Shown piece by piece: positions 24,159 through 36,219 of a stretch of 64,000 bases of DNA; the first letter of the stretch is position 1; the number at the start of each line of letters is the position of its first letter. Both the position numbers and the translations under genes were made by a program. Location: positions 92,317,442-92,381,441 of the forward strand of contig OZ026623.1 of NCBI GenBank assembly GCA_964020975.1, written 5' to 3'. This DNA comes from Hermodice carunculata (Eukaryota > Annelida > Polychaeta > Eunicida > Amphinomidae). The notes beneath the pieces were generated by a model. The model was not told the DNA's origin, did not search any database, and saw only the letters and a list, made by a program, of their open reading frames with translations.

Positions 24159-24943
24159 AAGGGTAAACACTTGCTCTATGCAAGAAGTGAATGCAAGGCA
24201 CATGTGGGTCCCCTCACAAAGTCAACAATTTCAAGCTGTGTACGTATGGAGACCAGTGATGTCAGGGTTAACTGTTTCATTGCTGATCACGACAAAAGTG
24301 ACACTCATCTCAGTTATCACGGTGACACTGTTCACATGCAGTGGTCACACAGACACTCCTGTCGCTGTCTAAGTGACTGTACACATAGCTTCAAGTTGTT
24401 GCTAAAAGTGTTTTTCTTGGCGCAGTGGCCTGGCTCTGGATTGAGCTGGTGCCCACTCTCTCTCCTTGGCTTTGGGCACATATTACACCCAAACTGTGCC
24501 CAGACAAGCTGCCAATTGAGAGCCTAACTCGGCGCTGAGGGGGTCAATGACAGACCACTTGAGCATTTAAACAGTGGGCTTTTTGCCACCCTGCGTCAGT
24601 CCAAACAATCAACAGTGCCACTTTGTGTGCAGCTGGCCAGATTGTGAGCAGGTACATGTCCAGGTACCCACCTGTGTATTGATCAGGAACAATACTCATT
24701 GGACGCTCTTGTAATTTTGTTCAGTGCTTCAGGTCAGGAGATTAATGTCTTGCAGCTTAATGCCACTTAATCCATGTCTTGAGCTTTCGTCTGATTTGCT
24801 GTATTTAACCCCTTGCCACCATGTAACCCAACTAAAGGCCTCCTCATGTGGATCGTTCTGTTTGCTGTAGATTCAAACTGCTGACACAGACCAGACAGGT
24901 AGCACCAATATGGCTTAGCCTGAGTCGGCACTTCTGCAGTTAA
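24158..24943. other. No gene seen
   Basis: No supported coding region or strong repeat. Confidence 0.5.
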
Positions 24944-25042
24944 TCCAGGTCAACAACATTCCTCAGCGTGCATTGGGCACATTGTGTCCCTAGCATCCCC
25001 TAGAATCCTAGAACAGCTGTTGACATGAGTGACAGGGTTAAG
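24944..25042. mobile_element. piggyBac-like MITE, decayed copy
   Basis: AGGTCAACAACATTCCTCAG and CATTGGGCACATTGTGTCCC followed by AGAACAGCTGTTGACATGAG and CAGGGTTAA show the palindrome and the GGGTTAA end of the family, much diverged. Confidence 0.5.
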
Positions 25043-26162
25043 TGAGCAAATGAGGCTGTGTGGAACATGTAGTTGGTAGTTGGCCTAGTTGGTAGTTAAG
25101 CACTGCATTGCAGTGACAACATTGAGTTGATTTACCAATGATTTAAACCTGTCAATTACCTTGAAAACTTATTGTGTCACAGCGTGTTTATCGCAGTGCA
25201 TCTTGGGGGATCGCCATGGACAGGGTCAAAGCAGGGCATAAATTTTTAATATAACATGGTTGTGGTTGCAGTATGGCCAATGTCCTCATAATATTAGATG
25301 AATTAAAACAGCGTCCCCAACGGAAATATGCCTGGGATCCTGTTCATGTACGTTTTCTGTGCCCCTCTATAGTGTTAAGAACACCCACTGATCAACTTTG
25401 ATTCAACCTTGAGGTTTTTCGTTTCTGATCTGTTTGTTCCAGGTTTTGCTCTCTGTTTTGTCAGATGGCAACTGGTAAAAGCTGAGTCCAGCTGTCTTCC
25501 TTTTGGAACTTGTGCACTTCGGCATGCAACAATTAATGTTTGGCATTTTCTAACTTTCTCTGATCGGAACTTGAACATACGTGTATCACACCAGCAAGAG
25601 TCAACACGGCATCCAACGTACTGCTCCACTGTGAGTCTGAACTGCTGACTGAGTTTGTCCCCGGCGATCCCCCAAGATGCATTGGGGTAAACACTCGGTG
25701 ATGTAATGTAATAAGGTGACAGGGTAATTGGCAAGAGTGGGCGAGTTGTGGCATTTACGGAAGTTGTGTACCTTTGATCGTCATAGAGACCCACCTACTT
25801 TGTGTCCTTCAGAGCTTTCAATGGCATCAGATACCAATAGAGGTATAAGTACTTTTACCTGTGCAAGTACTTGTGTTTTTTGGTGGCCACATTCACGAAT
25901 GTAAAGCTACAGCCCCGAACTACTAGTACTGGTGCTGAGCAACCAGGTGGCGCTGACGCAGGTCACCTCCCTCAACAATTGATGACACAATGCAAGTAGA
26001 ATTTCAGCACAGTTTAACCCTGACACATGCAGTGTTAATGTTTCGTTCGACAAGCAGCTTTTTTCCATTTAAATTAGAAACAAGTGACTGATGCGGTAAA
26101 TATATGTCACATCTGCTTCCTCTTTATCTTTGGAAACAGCATGCCTTCAATCAACATTTATA
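25043..26162. other. No gene seen
   Basis: No supported coding region. TGGGGGATCGCCATGGA near 25204 and CCCCGGCGATCCCCCAAGAT near 25660 are an inverted pair of about 20 bp, and further flanking words (GCAGTGCATCTTGGGG / CCAAGATGCATTGGGG) extend it, so the 450 bp between may be one old inverted-repeat element. Confidence 0.4.
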
Positions 26163-26745
26163 CTGCTGCTATCATACAGCTGTCATACTGCTTTCATACA
26201 GCTGTCATACTGCTATCATACAGCTGTCATACTGCTATCATACAGCTGTCATACTGCTATCATACAGCAGTCATGCTGCTGTCATACTGCTATCATACAG
26301 CTGTCATACTGCTATCATACAGCTGTCATACTGCTATCATACAGCTGTCATACTGCTATCATATAGCTGTCATACTGCTATCATACAGCTGTCATACTGC
26401 TATCATACAGCTGTTATGCTGCTATCATACAGCTGTCATACAGCTATCATACAGCTGTTATGCTGCTGTCATACAGCTGTCATACTGCTGTCATACAGCT
26501 GTCATACTGCTATCATACAGCTGTCATGCAGATGTCATACTGCTATCATACTGCTATCATACAGCTGTCATACTGCTGTCATACTACTGTCATACAGCTT
26601 TCAGACAGCAGTCATCCCCTCTGTCATACAGCTGTCATACTGCTGTCATACAGCTGTCATACTGCTGTCATACTTCAGACAGCAGTCATCCCATCTGTCA
26701 TACAGCTGTCATACTGCTGCCATACTGCTGTCATACTGCTGCTGT
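26163..26745. repeat. 11-bp minisatellite
   Basis: More than 50 copies of CWGCTRTCATA, mostly alternating CAGCTGTCATA and CTGCTATCATA, with a block carrying CAGACAGCAGTCATCCC twice. As 11 is not a multiple of three and no frame has a stop, three long forward open frames of His/Tyr/Leu/Ser-rich text appear. They are repeat artefacts. Confidence 0.95.
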
Positions 26746-28536
26746 GTGCATGCCGTGCAGCAACAGTGTGCCAGACAAGCTGCTGATAACTTGGTCTTCA
26801 GGGCCTTCAACTTGTCTGTACAATTTGAAATTATGATTATCAGGAATGTTCAAGATATCATGTGAAATGAACATACTTCAGTTAGAATTATGTTTAATTG
26901 TGGGGTCCTGCATTCCACTCGGTGGATATCGATTTATGTCAATTAACATCAGTTACACAGACAGGTTAATTAATTTGGCATCTTTGGATATAATTTGAAG
27001 GTACTTGTATAACTTGAAATTTACAATGAGGATAATTCCTAATGGTCAGATTGTGCCCACTGAGTGCCAATGATTTATCAGTGCCACAAGAAGGTGGACA
27101 AATCAGAGCAGGATCCATCTATCCTGCAGCATGGATCTCACTGAAGTGGACCAAATTGGTACCATTCTTTTGAACACTCTGTGCAAAAAATCAGCCAAAA
27201 TAGATGCTTGGGATGTTAGCGAGATTCTTCATCCTTGCATGATTTGCAATGCTCACATGTACATGTTACATGTACTTGCCAGAAAATCCTTGCAATGTGA
27301 ATTTTGTCAGTTTTGGGAGCCACTGGCAAATGGTGAGTTAATGCTAGCATTAAAATGAATTAGATATACCCGCCTTGGAAGTTTATTCATGTTGCTTATT
27401 CCCCTTGCACATACATTACGTGAGTGTGACTTCCTGGCAAATACAGTGTGAATGTGTGAAAGTTTGTACTTTGCGAGTCACATTTTTTTTTATGCAGGCA
27501 AGATTTGTACCAGCAGTGAGCCTAGATGTGACGGGCATATTCAAGTCACTCCTATGCATGTGTAGCAGTTGTTAACTTGACTTTGACACATAGGTTTTGC
27601 AGGCAAGACATGCTGCTCTATGCTAGCATCTTTTGGGGCATTTCGTGAGATCCATACTGTACTTTTACATGCGTATGTATATGGATGAACCAACAATTTT
27701 GGTGCCAGGTTCTAAATTGGATAAAAGAACAATTTGCTGTTGATATTTATTTTTCCAAAACAGAAATTTTGCTTGGGTTTGAAGTAGAAGGAATGAAGTT
27801 TTGGTCATTTTTATTCTTGATTGCAAAGTATCATCTGTTCTTTGGCCTAATTTGGAAAATTTTAAGAACATGGTACAAGAAATAAAGTCAATAGAATACA
27901 AAATAGCCCCCCAAAAAAACAAAAAATTGACAAAACATTTTAAGAAATGGATGACTGTTAAAATCTAGATTAATTGGTTTTGTTAATAGGTGAAGTAGGG
28001 GGCAGTACAGTGACCGGAGGGAATGCTTGCATGGGGCTTCCAGTCACAGTCACCACTCTGACGGTGGCAGGGTCGCAGTGGTGACTGGTGCCTTGGGCGT
28101 GGTTGGGGGCTTTAATACTTTGCCAGGGGTAGGAGACAACCATGTGGCCCTATCTCATACTGCGTCCCCATCACTACCTGTATCTATATATGTACATGAT
28201 TTATCAAGCTGCTTCTCTAAAGGGGTGTTAAATACACCAGCTATTATGCTTAATGTTGTGGGTGTAATGGAACGTGGTGAATTTAAATATGACGTTTTGA
28301 AGTATGAGAACCAAACTTTATTGTAGTATGTATACTGAGGAAATTATTGGTATTGAGAATGGCAATTTTCACTATGTGCACTTCAGTACTTGAGCTCTTT
28401 ACTGCAAAAATATATGTTTGAACTGTTTTTGTGAGATATTTACAATGAAACGTGACATTTTATGTACCACTTGTTACAGAATAAAAAAAAAATGTACATA
28501 GATGAAAAAAGATTTGACAGAAGCTCCTTGCAGCAT
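26746..28536. other. No gene seen
   Basis: About 1.8 kb without a supported gene. A short hairpin of CCAGTCAC-type arms lies near 28039-28092 (CCAGTCACAGTCACCACT ... AGTGGTGACTGG). Confidence 0.5.
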
Positions 28537-28634
28537 GTCAACAGCTTTCCTTGGCACGGATTGGGCACTTAGTGCCCAAGTCATGCCAAGGAAAGCTGTT
28601 GACGGAGTCTTAATTCATGGTAGGAAAGGGTTAA
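28537..28634 (+). mobile_element. piggyBac-like palindromic MITE, short copy
   Basis: A clean palindrome (28537-28603) with arms GTCAACAGCTTTCCTTGGCA and centre GGGCACTTAGTGCCC is followed by GGAGTCTTAATTCATGG and ends AAAGGGTTAA. This short form has little more than palindrome plus one TTAA end. Confidence 0.65.
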
Positions 28635-29261
28635 TACAGTTTTAGAGGGAACTGAACTGAAGGTGTCGAGAACAGAGCAGTGTGACAATGTGGGGGATCC
28701 AGCTATGTGAACCACTGAATTCCACATTGTATTCCCCATGTGCTCCAAGAAAGACTGCTATTGCCTGGCAGTATGCTGGGTGTAAAACATACCAGGAACA
28801 ACCAGTCATCTCTTACTATCCTGCTAAACATAAAGTCACTCCTTGCAAAAACCCTGGATGCTTGTCATACTTCTCGCATGGTAATTTAAGGCATGATAAA
28901 TCTGCGGGAAGGCAATCAGTGTACAACTTATGAAAAGAGGGAAAAAAACTCTCTTTGAAGTATTCTTTCCAGAAATTCTTTTCTGCCACTTATGTGTACA
29001 TGTGTATATATATGTTTCCAAAAAGATCTGTTTACGATTATCAGCAGGCCTGTGGTGGCAGAGCACAAATGTAATAACCAAGAAGAGTCTTAGCTAATAG
29101 GAAGCAGAAAAAGATCAGGCAGGTACCTGGGCATACATTGCACATGAAGACACAGTCCTTTTTTCTTAGGCACACTGGGAATACAGATCATCACAGCAGT
29201 TACTCTGTGACTTGTTAAAGATCTTTGGGTGGTGTGTGCTGCACGTTGCGATTGGTGGCAG
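28635..29261. other. No gene seen
   Basis: No supported coding region. The open frame at 28682-28933 (+) has several Cys but matches no family I recognise. Confidence 0.45.
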
Positions 29262-29520
29262 ACAAAGGTAGACTGTGTGCGGCAAAGATAGACTGTGGCA
29301 GACAGAGATAGACTGTGTGCAAACAGAGATAGACTGTGGCAGACAGAGATAGACTGTGTGCAGACAGAGATAGACTGTGTGCAGACAGAGATAGACTGTG
29401 TGCAGACAGAGATAGACTGTGTGGCAGAGAGCATTATGATGTGGCAGACAAGGTAGAGTGTGTGGCAGAGAGCATTATGAAGTGGCCGGCAAAGGTAGAC
29501 TGTGTGGTAGAGAGCATAAT
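29262..29520. repeat. 21-bp and 41-bp compound tandem repeat
   Basis: Five or so copies of a 21-bp unit GCAGACAGAGATAGACTGTG + T are followed by longer units containing GGCAGAGAGCATTATGATGT. Since 21 is a multiple of three, one frame reads ADRDRLC repeatedly; this is a repeat artefact. Confidence 0.9.
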
Positions 29521-29921
29521 GATGTGGTCATCAGGGGTAACTGCCCTTAACTGCAGTCAAGCACAGCTGAAATCCTGTGATGGCTTTTGCAACTGTGGTA
29601 CACAGCTTCAGCTTTTTGCCAGCATATTTTGTGAAGCATTGATCTTGCCTCTGGCTGTCACCCAGCTGGTAACATGCCTGTCATACGTAAGTGCTACCTG
29701 CTATTTAAGACCACTGCCATGAGAGGCCTCCTGGCACCACATTTCTGAGTGCACAACAGTCTAGATTCTTTGTAAATTTACCTCCAGTTTTTGACCATCT
29801 GTGGGTGGCCTTAAAAATGACAGGTACTGCTGTGCATGTAACAGATGAAGCCAGGGGAACAGGATGAAAAGGATGTTTACTTGTGCAGCACAAGACACTT
29901 CAGTTGACTTCTGTTCAGCAA
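29521..29921. other. No gene; half of a small MITE
   Basis: No supported coding region. TACCTGCTATTTAAGACCAC at 29697 matches one end of the MITE at 50801-50874. Confidence 0.5.
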
Positions 29922-29952
<31 letters not shown>

Positions 29953-30006
29953 CATTCATTCATTCATTCATTCATTCATTCATTCATTCATTCATTCATT
30001 CATTCA
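29922..30006. repeat. ATTG/ATTC compound microsatellite
   Basis: About seven copies of ATTG switch at 29951 to about 14 copies of ATTC. Confidence 0.97.
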
Positions 30007-30156
30007 TGTAGTCAGCCCAGCTGAGAAGACAGATTGGCCAATAAAGTGTCCTACTAGGATTTGTTGTCCAGCCTATTTTCACTGGTTATCATTGCTTTTG
30101 TTTGCATTATCTCTCCACTGCAGAATTTACCATTTTGGAGATGAGCGCGGCTCCAT

Positions 30157-30179
30157 GGGGGGGGGGGGGGGGGGGGGGG
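30157..30179. repeat. Poly-G run
   Basis: 23 G in a row, a G-quadruplex-capable tract. Confidence 0.95.
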
Positions 30180-31078
30180 CTGTAGGTGTAAAGATTGTAC
30201 TGCTCTAAGTTAAAACCTTCCAAATAGGCCCGGGCTCAAAACGTTGATCATTGACAGTGTGGTTCATGCAATAAAATCAGAAAAAGTAGTAGGCCACCTA
30301 CTCTTGTAGTATGCCTAACTGAACAGTACATGTGATTTTATTCATATTGAAAACAAACTGTACAACGCACATTTTGAATTCAGTTTTAATTTGCATTTTT
30401 TAGAAGATAATATTACAATAACATAATGATGGTGAAATAGAAATCCAGGGTTCATACATGTTTATATGAGGTGGTAATTGAGAGGGGGCAAGCACATCAA
30501 AAAGAAAAGTCACTGTCATATATCAGATGTTATATCATGGGCCCCCTCTTTTTCTCACTGTCTAATATATCATAATAGAAGTCAAGCAACATGGAAAAGA
30601 TAAGACAAGATAACGCCTGATAGATGTGGTCTTAAGAGGCAGGGGGTCTGTGATTGCAGTGATCTCTTGAAAGGCAATGATGTGGGAGCCCTGGGGCAGC
30701 CAACAAAGTGACTGTCAGCTACCGTGTAATCTAGAGTTAGATGGCAACAGGTTAAATTAGAATCCCAGAGTACCAGGAGGGGAAGGAATGGGAATGGTGG
30801 TAGCCCTTATAAGGGCTCCCATGGGGGCTCTCATGGGAAAAGCCTGAGCCTTAGAGGTGGGGATAGGGTGTGAGAGGGATGGATGATTTTTTTTTTTTTT
30901 ACCCTAGGCCACCTGTGTCACAGAGTGACACAGGACCGCGACAAGCGGAGAACCACCGTATTATTATTATTATTAATCTACGGCACTTATGTACAGCTGT
31001 CTTAATGGTGCTGGCGGCTGTGCTAAACACATCCTACGATGTACAACAAGATGAATCTGGCCTTGGGCTGTGGTTTTC
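30180..31078. other. No gene; one perfect dyad
   Basis: No supported coding region. CCTGTGTCAC-AGA-GTGACACAGG at 30912-30934 is a perfect 10-bp dyad. Confidence 0.55.
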
Positions 31079-31366
31079 ACATTGCCTGGCAAGTCATGCT
31101 GTAGCTGCTGTTGTCATGCTTGTTACTGTATCTGCAGCATGACTTGCCAGGCAATGCTGCTGTTGTCATGCTTGTTACTGTATCTGCAGCATGACTTGCC
31201 AGGCAATGCTGCTGTTGTCATGCTTGTTACTGTATCTGCAGCATGACTTGCCAGGCAATGCTGCTGTTGTCATGCTTGTTACTGTATCTGCAGCATGACT
31301 TGCCAGGCAATGCTGCTGTTGTCATGCTTGTTACTGTATCTGCAGCATGACTTGCCAAGCAATGCA
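31079..31366. repeat. 52-bp tandem repeat led by an inverted arm
   Basis: GCATGACTTGCC recurs at 31137, 31189, 31241, 31293 and 31345, a 52-bp period with almost no divergence. The array is preceded at 31079 by ATTGCCTGGCAAGTCATGCT, the exact complement of the unit's ATGACTTGCCAGGCAAT word, so the first unit forms a hairpin. High identity suggests a recent expansion. Confidence 0.93.
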
Positions 31367-34300
31367 AAAGCTATACTGAGTGTATTAGTAGGTCTATTGG
31401 TACTCGAGTGAAGGCTGTCTTTGTGAAGAATATGATGCATACATGTTGTGTTTGTCTCAACACAAGCTATAGGTGAATGTTTAATCCAAACAGATCTAGC
31501 GTGAGTTAATGTAGACTCTCACAGAAGGTGTTTGTTTGTCTTATAATTTATCCTCTGTGAACCTGTCTGATCCCCATCACCAACACTGGCAGCATCTTGA
31601 TAGGTCAGTGTCTGCATGAGCTCTGCCAAAATAAACCTCTGATCTGGGTACAGGAGTTTACCTCAAACGAAATATCGAGGTGAGAGTTAATGTGTGTACA
31701 AGAGGACCTTTTAAAAAAAGGAATAATAGTAACAACTGCAGAGGTAATTTGTACATGAAGAGAGATGAAGCTATACATAGCAGGTAAAGAGGCAGCTTTC
31801 ATCTGGGTACCTCCACTACATGCTACCATGCAGGTTGTAGTATTAGGCTTGTATGGGGTTTGGTGGCAGGGACACTTGGGCCTATCAGATTATGGCAACA
31901 TTGAGGATATACGACATGCTTGAACTGCAGGCAGTAAGACACATAACAGCTACTGGGACCAGGGAACATTGATTTTGAGTGATTGGGAATTTAAGAGAGA
32001 ACACCCACTCAAGACTTAGTGGAAAGAGAGAAGACTTGGAGAGCCCTGTGTCTGTCCTCACATGTAGGAGCCCAGCCTCAGCTTGGATGTGCTCTGATAG
32101 TGGCCTTGGTGGAGGAGTAGCCTGCCACGTGCCCACATCCCCAGGCTTTGTGGAGGGACATACAGGGGCACATCCAGCAATTGTACTGGAGGCTGCTGGC
32201 AGCTAAAACATTTGTTTACAGCGGTGTCTTGGGGTCTGGAGTCCTTTTTAAAATTGTAAACATTTTGGTGTACAGCGGTGGGCTTTGAGTTATTTAGGGA
32301 GAAATATATTAGGAATGCTTCAATAATTGGAAGAAAATGTCAGACAAAAAGTTGGAGGTGGGGGGGGGGGAGGGCGATGAGAAGGAATATTAAGCAGCTC
32401 CCCACCCACATCCCTGAAATCTACCCCTGGTGAGACAGCTGAACCAAGGGCCTTGTTCATTTTCTTTTTCAAGGGCTCAAGTTCTGGCTTGTACCAGCTA
32501 TAGGCTTGTGCTGCCAGCATTTTGACACCCCCCCCCCCCCCGCAGTTATCTGTCATAGTAGCACAGCAGACAGGAAGTAAACCAGGGAATTTTTCTCAAG
32601 AGTTCACTCTTGATGAGGGTATCACACACAAAACTAGGAGGGTCTTTTAAAAACGACTGTTCGATTTCTAAGTGATATACATGCAGTAATGACCTTTTTG
32701 TCACATTTGATTGTGTATCTTGTAAAATCTTCTGTACAGTGTACATTGTATATGTACAGTAAATGTACATATACATGATTGTATATTTTGACATACTCTT
32801 TATTTTCCCTCATTACCGGAAGTTCAATGAAATAGAATTATTTTCTGTGCAAGTTATCTGTGGATCACTGAGAGAAAAGAGAGGATGTGCAAGTAGGATG
32901 GAGCCTTTTTGATGTTTATTGTGGTAACGCATACAGTCCTCACTCAGACATTTTCAGCAGCATGTACATGTAGCTTAACACTGCCAAAGTTTAGATACAT
33001 TCCTTTGGTTGCTGTGGGTACAATTAGCAGACCCTTTCTGCATGATCCACTCCTGACACGGTACAGCAGTTTTTATGTACATGTATCTTAAAATCCTGCC
33101 AAGGATCACAGAAAATTATTGTGGCAGGTGTGCTGAGGAAAGCTGTCGACCTTAAGTCTTTAAAACTTAACTGAATAGAGTGAACCAGAATTTCTGTTCA
33201 TTTGCTTGGAGTTTAGATGAAGGTCTGTCCAAAAGTTAGCTATTTATATGTCAGCCAGAAAAGGACAATGTGTACAGCAAAAGGATATGGCTCAAATTTG
33301 CCCATTCCAGTTTTTGCGACAATAATAAACTGCAGATTTCCAGGTGTGCATCTGCAGCAAGGGTCAGGCTGACATTGGTTTGTTTTATTTGCAGCTTCAC
33401 ACTGGCAGTATGGACTTTGTTAGGGAAAATGCTTGTCTGTCAAAGATAAGCTATCTGTTGGTTAGAGTGTGTGTTGAACATAATCTATAAATGAATCAGA
33501 ACTGATATTGACAACACAACATACTTCTGTATTTCCAGGTACGAGCATTAGAGGGCAGCACCTGACAAACCAGTAACAGAAACGTTTGTGTGCAACTTGG
33601 ATTTTGAAGACTAAGCAGAGCCCCACCTACCCACATCAGTGAGAACTACATGAGAGCAAAGCAATGACAATATTGTGAAAGAGTTATAGTGTCGCGGGGT
33701 TTCAACTGCAGGCTATCGGTTGCCGGAGATACGTATTTTTTGAGGCCATATGCTGTTATTCTACACTTCTAGCGACTACAAACTACCAGAATTTTGTGCC
33801 AAACTTGACAGCTGGCCTCAGGCAATAAAGCGCAAACCTGATCAATGTTCATAATTGTAAGGTGCTCGTTATGTACATGGTGTGGCGCTTGTGTGACACA
33901 TAAAAGGGAGGATGAAAGGTGACTGACAGCTGTTATATATATACCAGAGTGAAAAGAGACAGTACAGCTGATTGGTCTCTGCGACTTTTCTTTATTGATG
34001 AGAAGCTGTCCTGATTGGTTCATTGGATTATACCTCAAGTCAATTGGCTGAAAGCAGAATCTTTATTAAATGCCCTTGCAGTTGATTGGGTGAGGAGCCG
34101 TACTTGACTGATTCATTTGATTGTCTTCAAGCTGATTGGTGGAAGGCAGAGCCTTGTAGTCTCCTGCTCTTGCTATCAATTGGTTCATCCACCTGCTGTG
34201 TACAAGTTAGATCACACGGATACTGGCTTGAAGTACTGTCTATACTCAATTCCTTTGCAATGTAATGTTGGATATGCATGCAATGTTATTATTTTTTACT

Positions 34301-34770
34301 ACAGTCGTTATTGACGCCTGACATACCACCAGAGTGCTTTACACCAGGTGTACATATGGACTTGTGCCTGGGTATAAATCATTGCAATAGTTGTAGGACA
34401 TTGGTCTCCCTCGGTACTATGGATCATCTTTGTGCTTAGAAAGTTAGCAGGCCCTACAACATCAGGGCGGCACTGGGTATACAGTATAAGGCAGGCCAGT
34501 CCGTACCAAACGCTAACAGCTATACTGGCAACAGATATTGGAATACCATCACTTCACAATGGAATTTAACATATTTTAAAAATTTCAAGTGGAGACTTTT
34601 TCTGTGGAAATGTAGTGTTTTTCTGGTGCGTTATCGGAAAGAAGTTCTACATGGTGATTATTACCCATTGTATAGAAAGCATGATGGACAGCTTAATGTA
34701 TTACTGGTGCACAGTCATTTGTATGTTCGTACAGACATATGGATATCTCTATATTGTAATATGTGATCAA
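31367..34770. other. No coding region; upstream flank of the GPCR gene
   Basis: About 3.4 kb without a supported coding exon. A G run (32360-32370) and a C run (32528-32541) lie 160 bp apart. Complementary TGTACATTGTATATGTACAG-type words cluster at 32733-32770. A fragment AGGAAAGCTGTCGACC at 33134 recalls the TTAA MITE palindrome. TTATATATATACC at 33934 is TATA-like. Non-coding leader exons and the promoter of the GPCR may lie here but cannot be placed. Confidence 0.45.
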
Positions 34771-34780
34771 AATCTTGCAG
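34771..34780 (+). promoter_or_regulatory. Possible splice acceptor in the GPCR leader
   Basis: AATCTTGCAG followed by GAAGGTAA and the ATG at 34789 has the form of a 3' splice site, with a TTGTAATAT/TGATCAA stretch upstream as possible branch region. Many invertebrate peptide GPCR genes have a coding exon preceded by spliced leader exons. The site is a guess from consensus. Confidence 0.3.
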
Positions 34781-34788
34781 GAAGGTAA

Positions 34789-36219
34789 ATGACTACAGTC
34801 ATGGAAAGGTTGAACACAACAGCCATTGGAGCTTTTACATGGAGACACAGCAGCATTGTTGGAGGGAATTTACTTGGTACTTTGCTCAATGCAACGACAC
34901 AAAATTATCTTGGTGCTGTCAACGCCTCCCATGTTCCTCCCTTGAATGCCTCTCTAGTTGGTGCCACGTACAATGAGACCTTTACCAGGCTTAGTGGAAG
35001 CAACACAACACTGCCACCTATTGACGCAGATCTGGCACTACTGAAGCGACAACTACAGGATGCTCGCTTCATAGCAAACCGCATACTTATGCCAACAATA
35101 GTTTTATTTGGCCTTATAGGCAATTCTGTCAACATCGCTATTCTTACACGCCGTTGGATGCGTTCCAGTACAAATTTCTACTTAACAGCGCTGGCTATAT
35201 TTGACATTCTGTATCTGGTATTTGCTATGACCATGGGCTTTACACATTACCCTGATATCAAATCTCAGGAGTTTTATATAAGGTATGTCCCAGTGGGACG
35301 ACCACTCACAAACACATGGAGTAATATTACCATTTGGTTGACCTTGACCTTTACCATAGAGAGGTACATTGCAGTTTGTTACCCCATGAAGGGTAAGGTG
35401 TGGTGCACGCCCCAGAGGGCGCGTTATGTCATAATATCAGTCTGCTGTGCAGCAGCCGCTTTGACATTTCCAGAATTCTTCGTCTATACGACGGAGTATA
35501 AAGCAGACAAAAATGGCAATCTATCTTTGCGGGTAGTTCTTACACCATTTGGCAAACAAAAGCTTATCTATGAGCAAATCTACACAAACATCAACCAGGC
35601 CTTGTTTTCATTCCTGCCCTTAGTATTACTGCTGATATTCAACTCCTTTTTGGTGCGTGCTGTCATGCGCGCCACCAAACAACGCCGAGGCATGGCACGT
35701 ATGAATAATGTACAGAACGACAGACGGGAGAGGCACAATAGGGAGCAGAATCGCATCACTATCATGCTGATCACCGTGGTGGTCGTCTTTCTGGTGTGTC
35801 AGATTCCACCAGCAACAACAATCTTGTATCGAGTCTATATTAGTGCAACAAACCAAGTGACTACAAAACGTTTGTTCCATCTGAGGATCACTGGTAATAT
35901 ACTCAACTGTTTAGTTATGATCAACTCAGCTATTAATTTTGTACTCTATTCTTCATTTAGTACAAAGTTTAGAAAGACTTTTAAGAAACTTTTCTGTACA
36001 TGGATTCCAGCCAAGACAAAACAAGAGTATGTTTTCTCAGAAATTTTATCAAATGCCCCTATGCATAGTAGTCGGACAAACTTAATGGTTAATTCTCATG
36101 CCAGTCGTGGATCAGGAGGAAGCAGCCCGCACAAGTCCCCTATCCCGGCACGAAGCAAGAATGGATATTATGCCATGAAAAAGGCCAGTGTGGTGGATGT
36201 GTTTGTGTCAACTGTCTAG
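34789..36219 (+). CDS. Rhodopsin-class neuropeptide-type GPCR, single coding exon
   Basis: A 476-aa seven-helix receptor of the plasma membrane. Residues 1-95 are an extracellular tail with six N-glycosylation sequons (N9, N34, N45, N53, N62, N72). Helices: TM1 about 97-121 with GNSVN (111-115); TM2 130-150 with LALAIFD-type text and D139; TM3 176-198 ending ERY (191-193); TM4 210-233; TM5 265-292; TM6 321-346 with VFLVCQIPP; TM7 363-389 with NSAINFVLY (379-387), the NPxxY variant; helix 8 FRKTFKKLFC with C403 for palmitoylation. The tail is Ser-rich. This pattern is shared with invertebrate FMRFamide/myosuppressin/sex-peptide-receptor-like peptide receptors, which signal through G proteins; the ligand is not known. 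The usual disulfide cysteines at the top of TM3 and in loop 2 are not seen. The first in-frame ATG after a possible acceptor was taken as start. A LINE lies tail-to-tail downstream. Confidence 0.95.
   Translation: MTTVMERLNTTAIGAFTWRHSSIVGGNLLGTLLNATTQNYLGAVNASHVPPLNASLVGATYNETFTRLSGSNTTLPPIDADLALLKRQLQDARFIANRILMPTIVLFGLIGNSVNIAILTRRWMRSSTNFYLTALAIFDILYLVFAMTMGFTHYPDIKSQEFYIRYVPVGRPLTNTWSNITIWLTLTFTIERYIAVCYPMKGKVWCTPQRARYVIISVCCAAAALTFPEFFVYTTEYKADKNGNLSLRVVLTPFGKQKLIYEQIYTNINQALFSFLPLVLLLIFNSFLVRAVMRATKQRRGMARMNNVQNDRRERHNREQNRITIMLITVVVVFLVCQIPPATTILYRVYISATNQVTTKRLFHLRITGNILNCLVMINSAINFVLYSSFSTKFRKTFKKLFCTWIPAKTKQEYVFSEILSNAPMHSSRTNLMVNSHASRGSGGSSPHKSPIPARSKNGYYAMKKASVVDVFVSTV

Noticed and set aside
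24027-24527. 166-aa open frame with a poly-Phe run
   Set aside because: The run is a 39-base T tract; the flanks have no recognisable domain.
26084-26865. Two 250-aa His/Ser/Tyr-rich open frames
   Set aside because: They follow from the 11-bp repeat lacking stops in all forward phases; both frames are equally open.
28682-28933. Small Cys-containing protein
   Set aside because: No signal peptide, no known Cys spacing and no flanking gene signals; one of many chance open frames.
29336-29722. ADRDRLC repeat protein
   Set aside because: A 21-bp tandem repeat stays in frame by length alone; no other evidence of coding.
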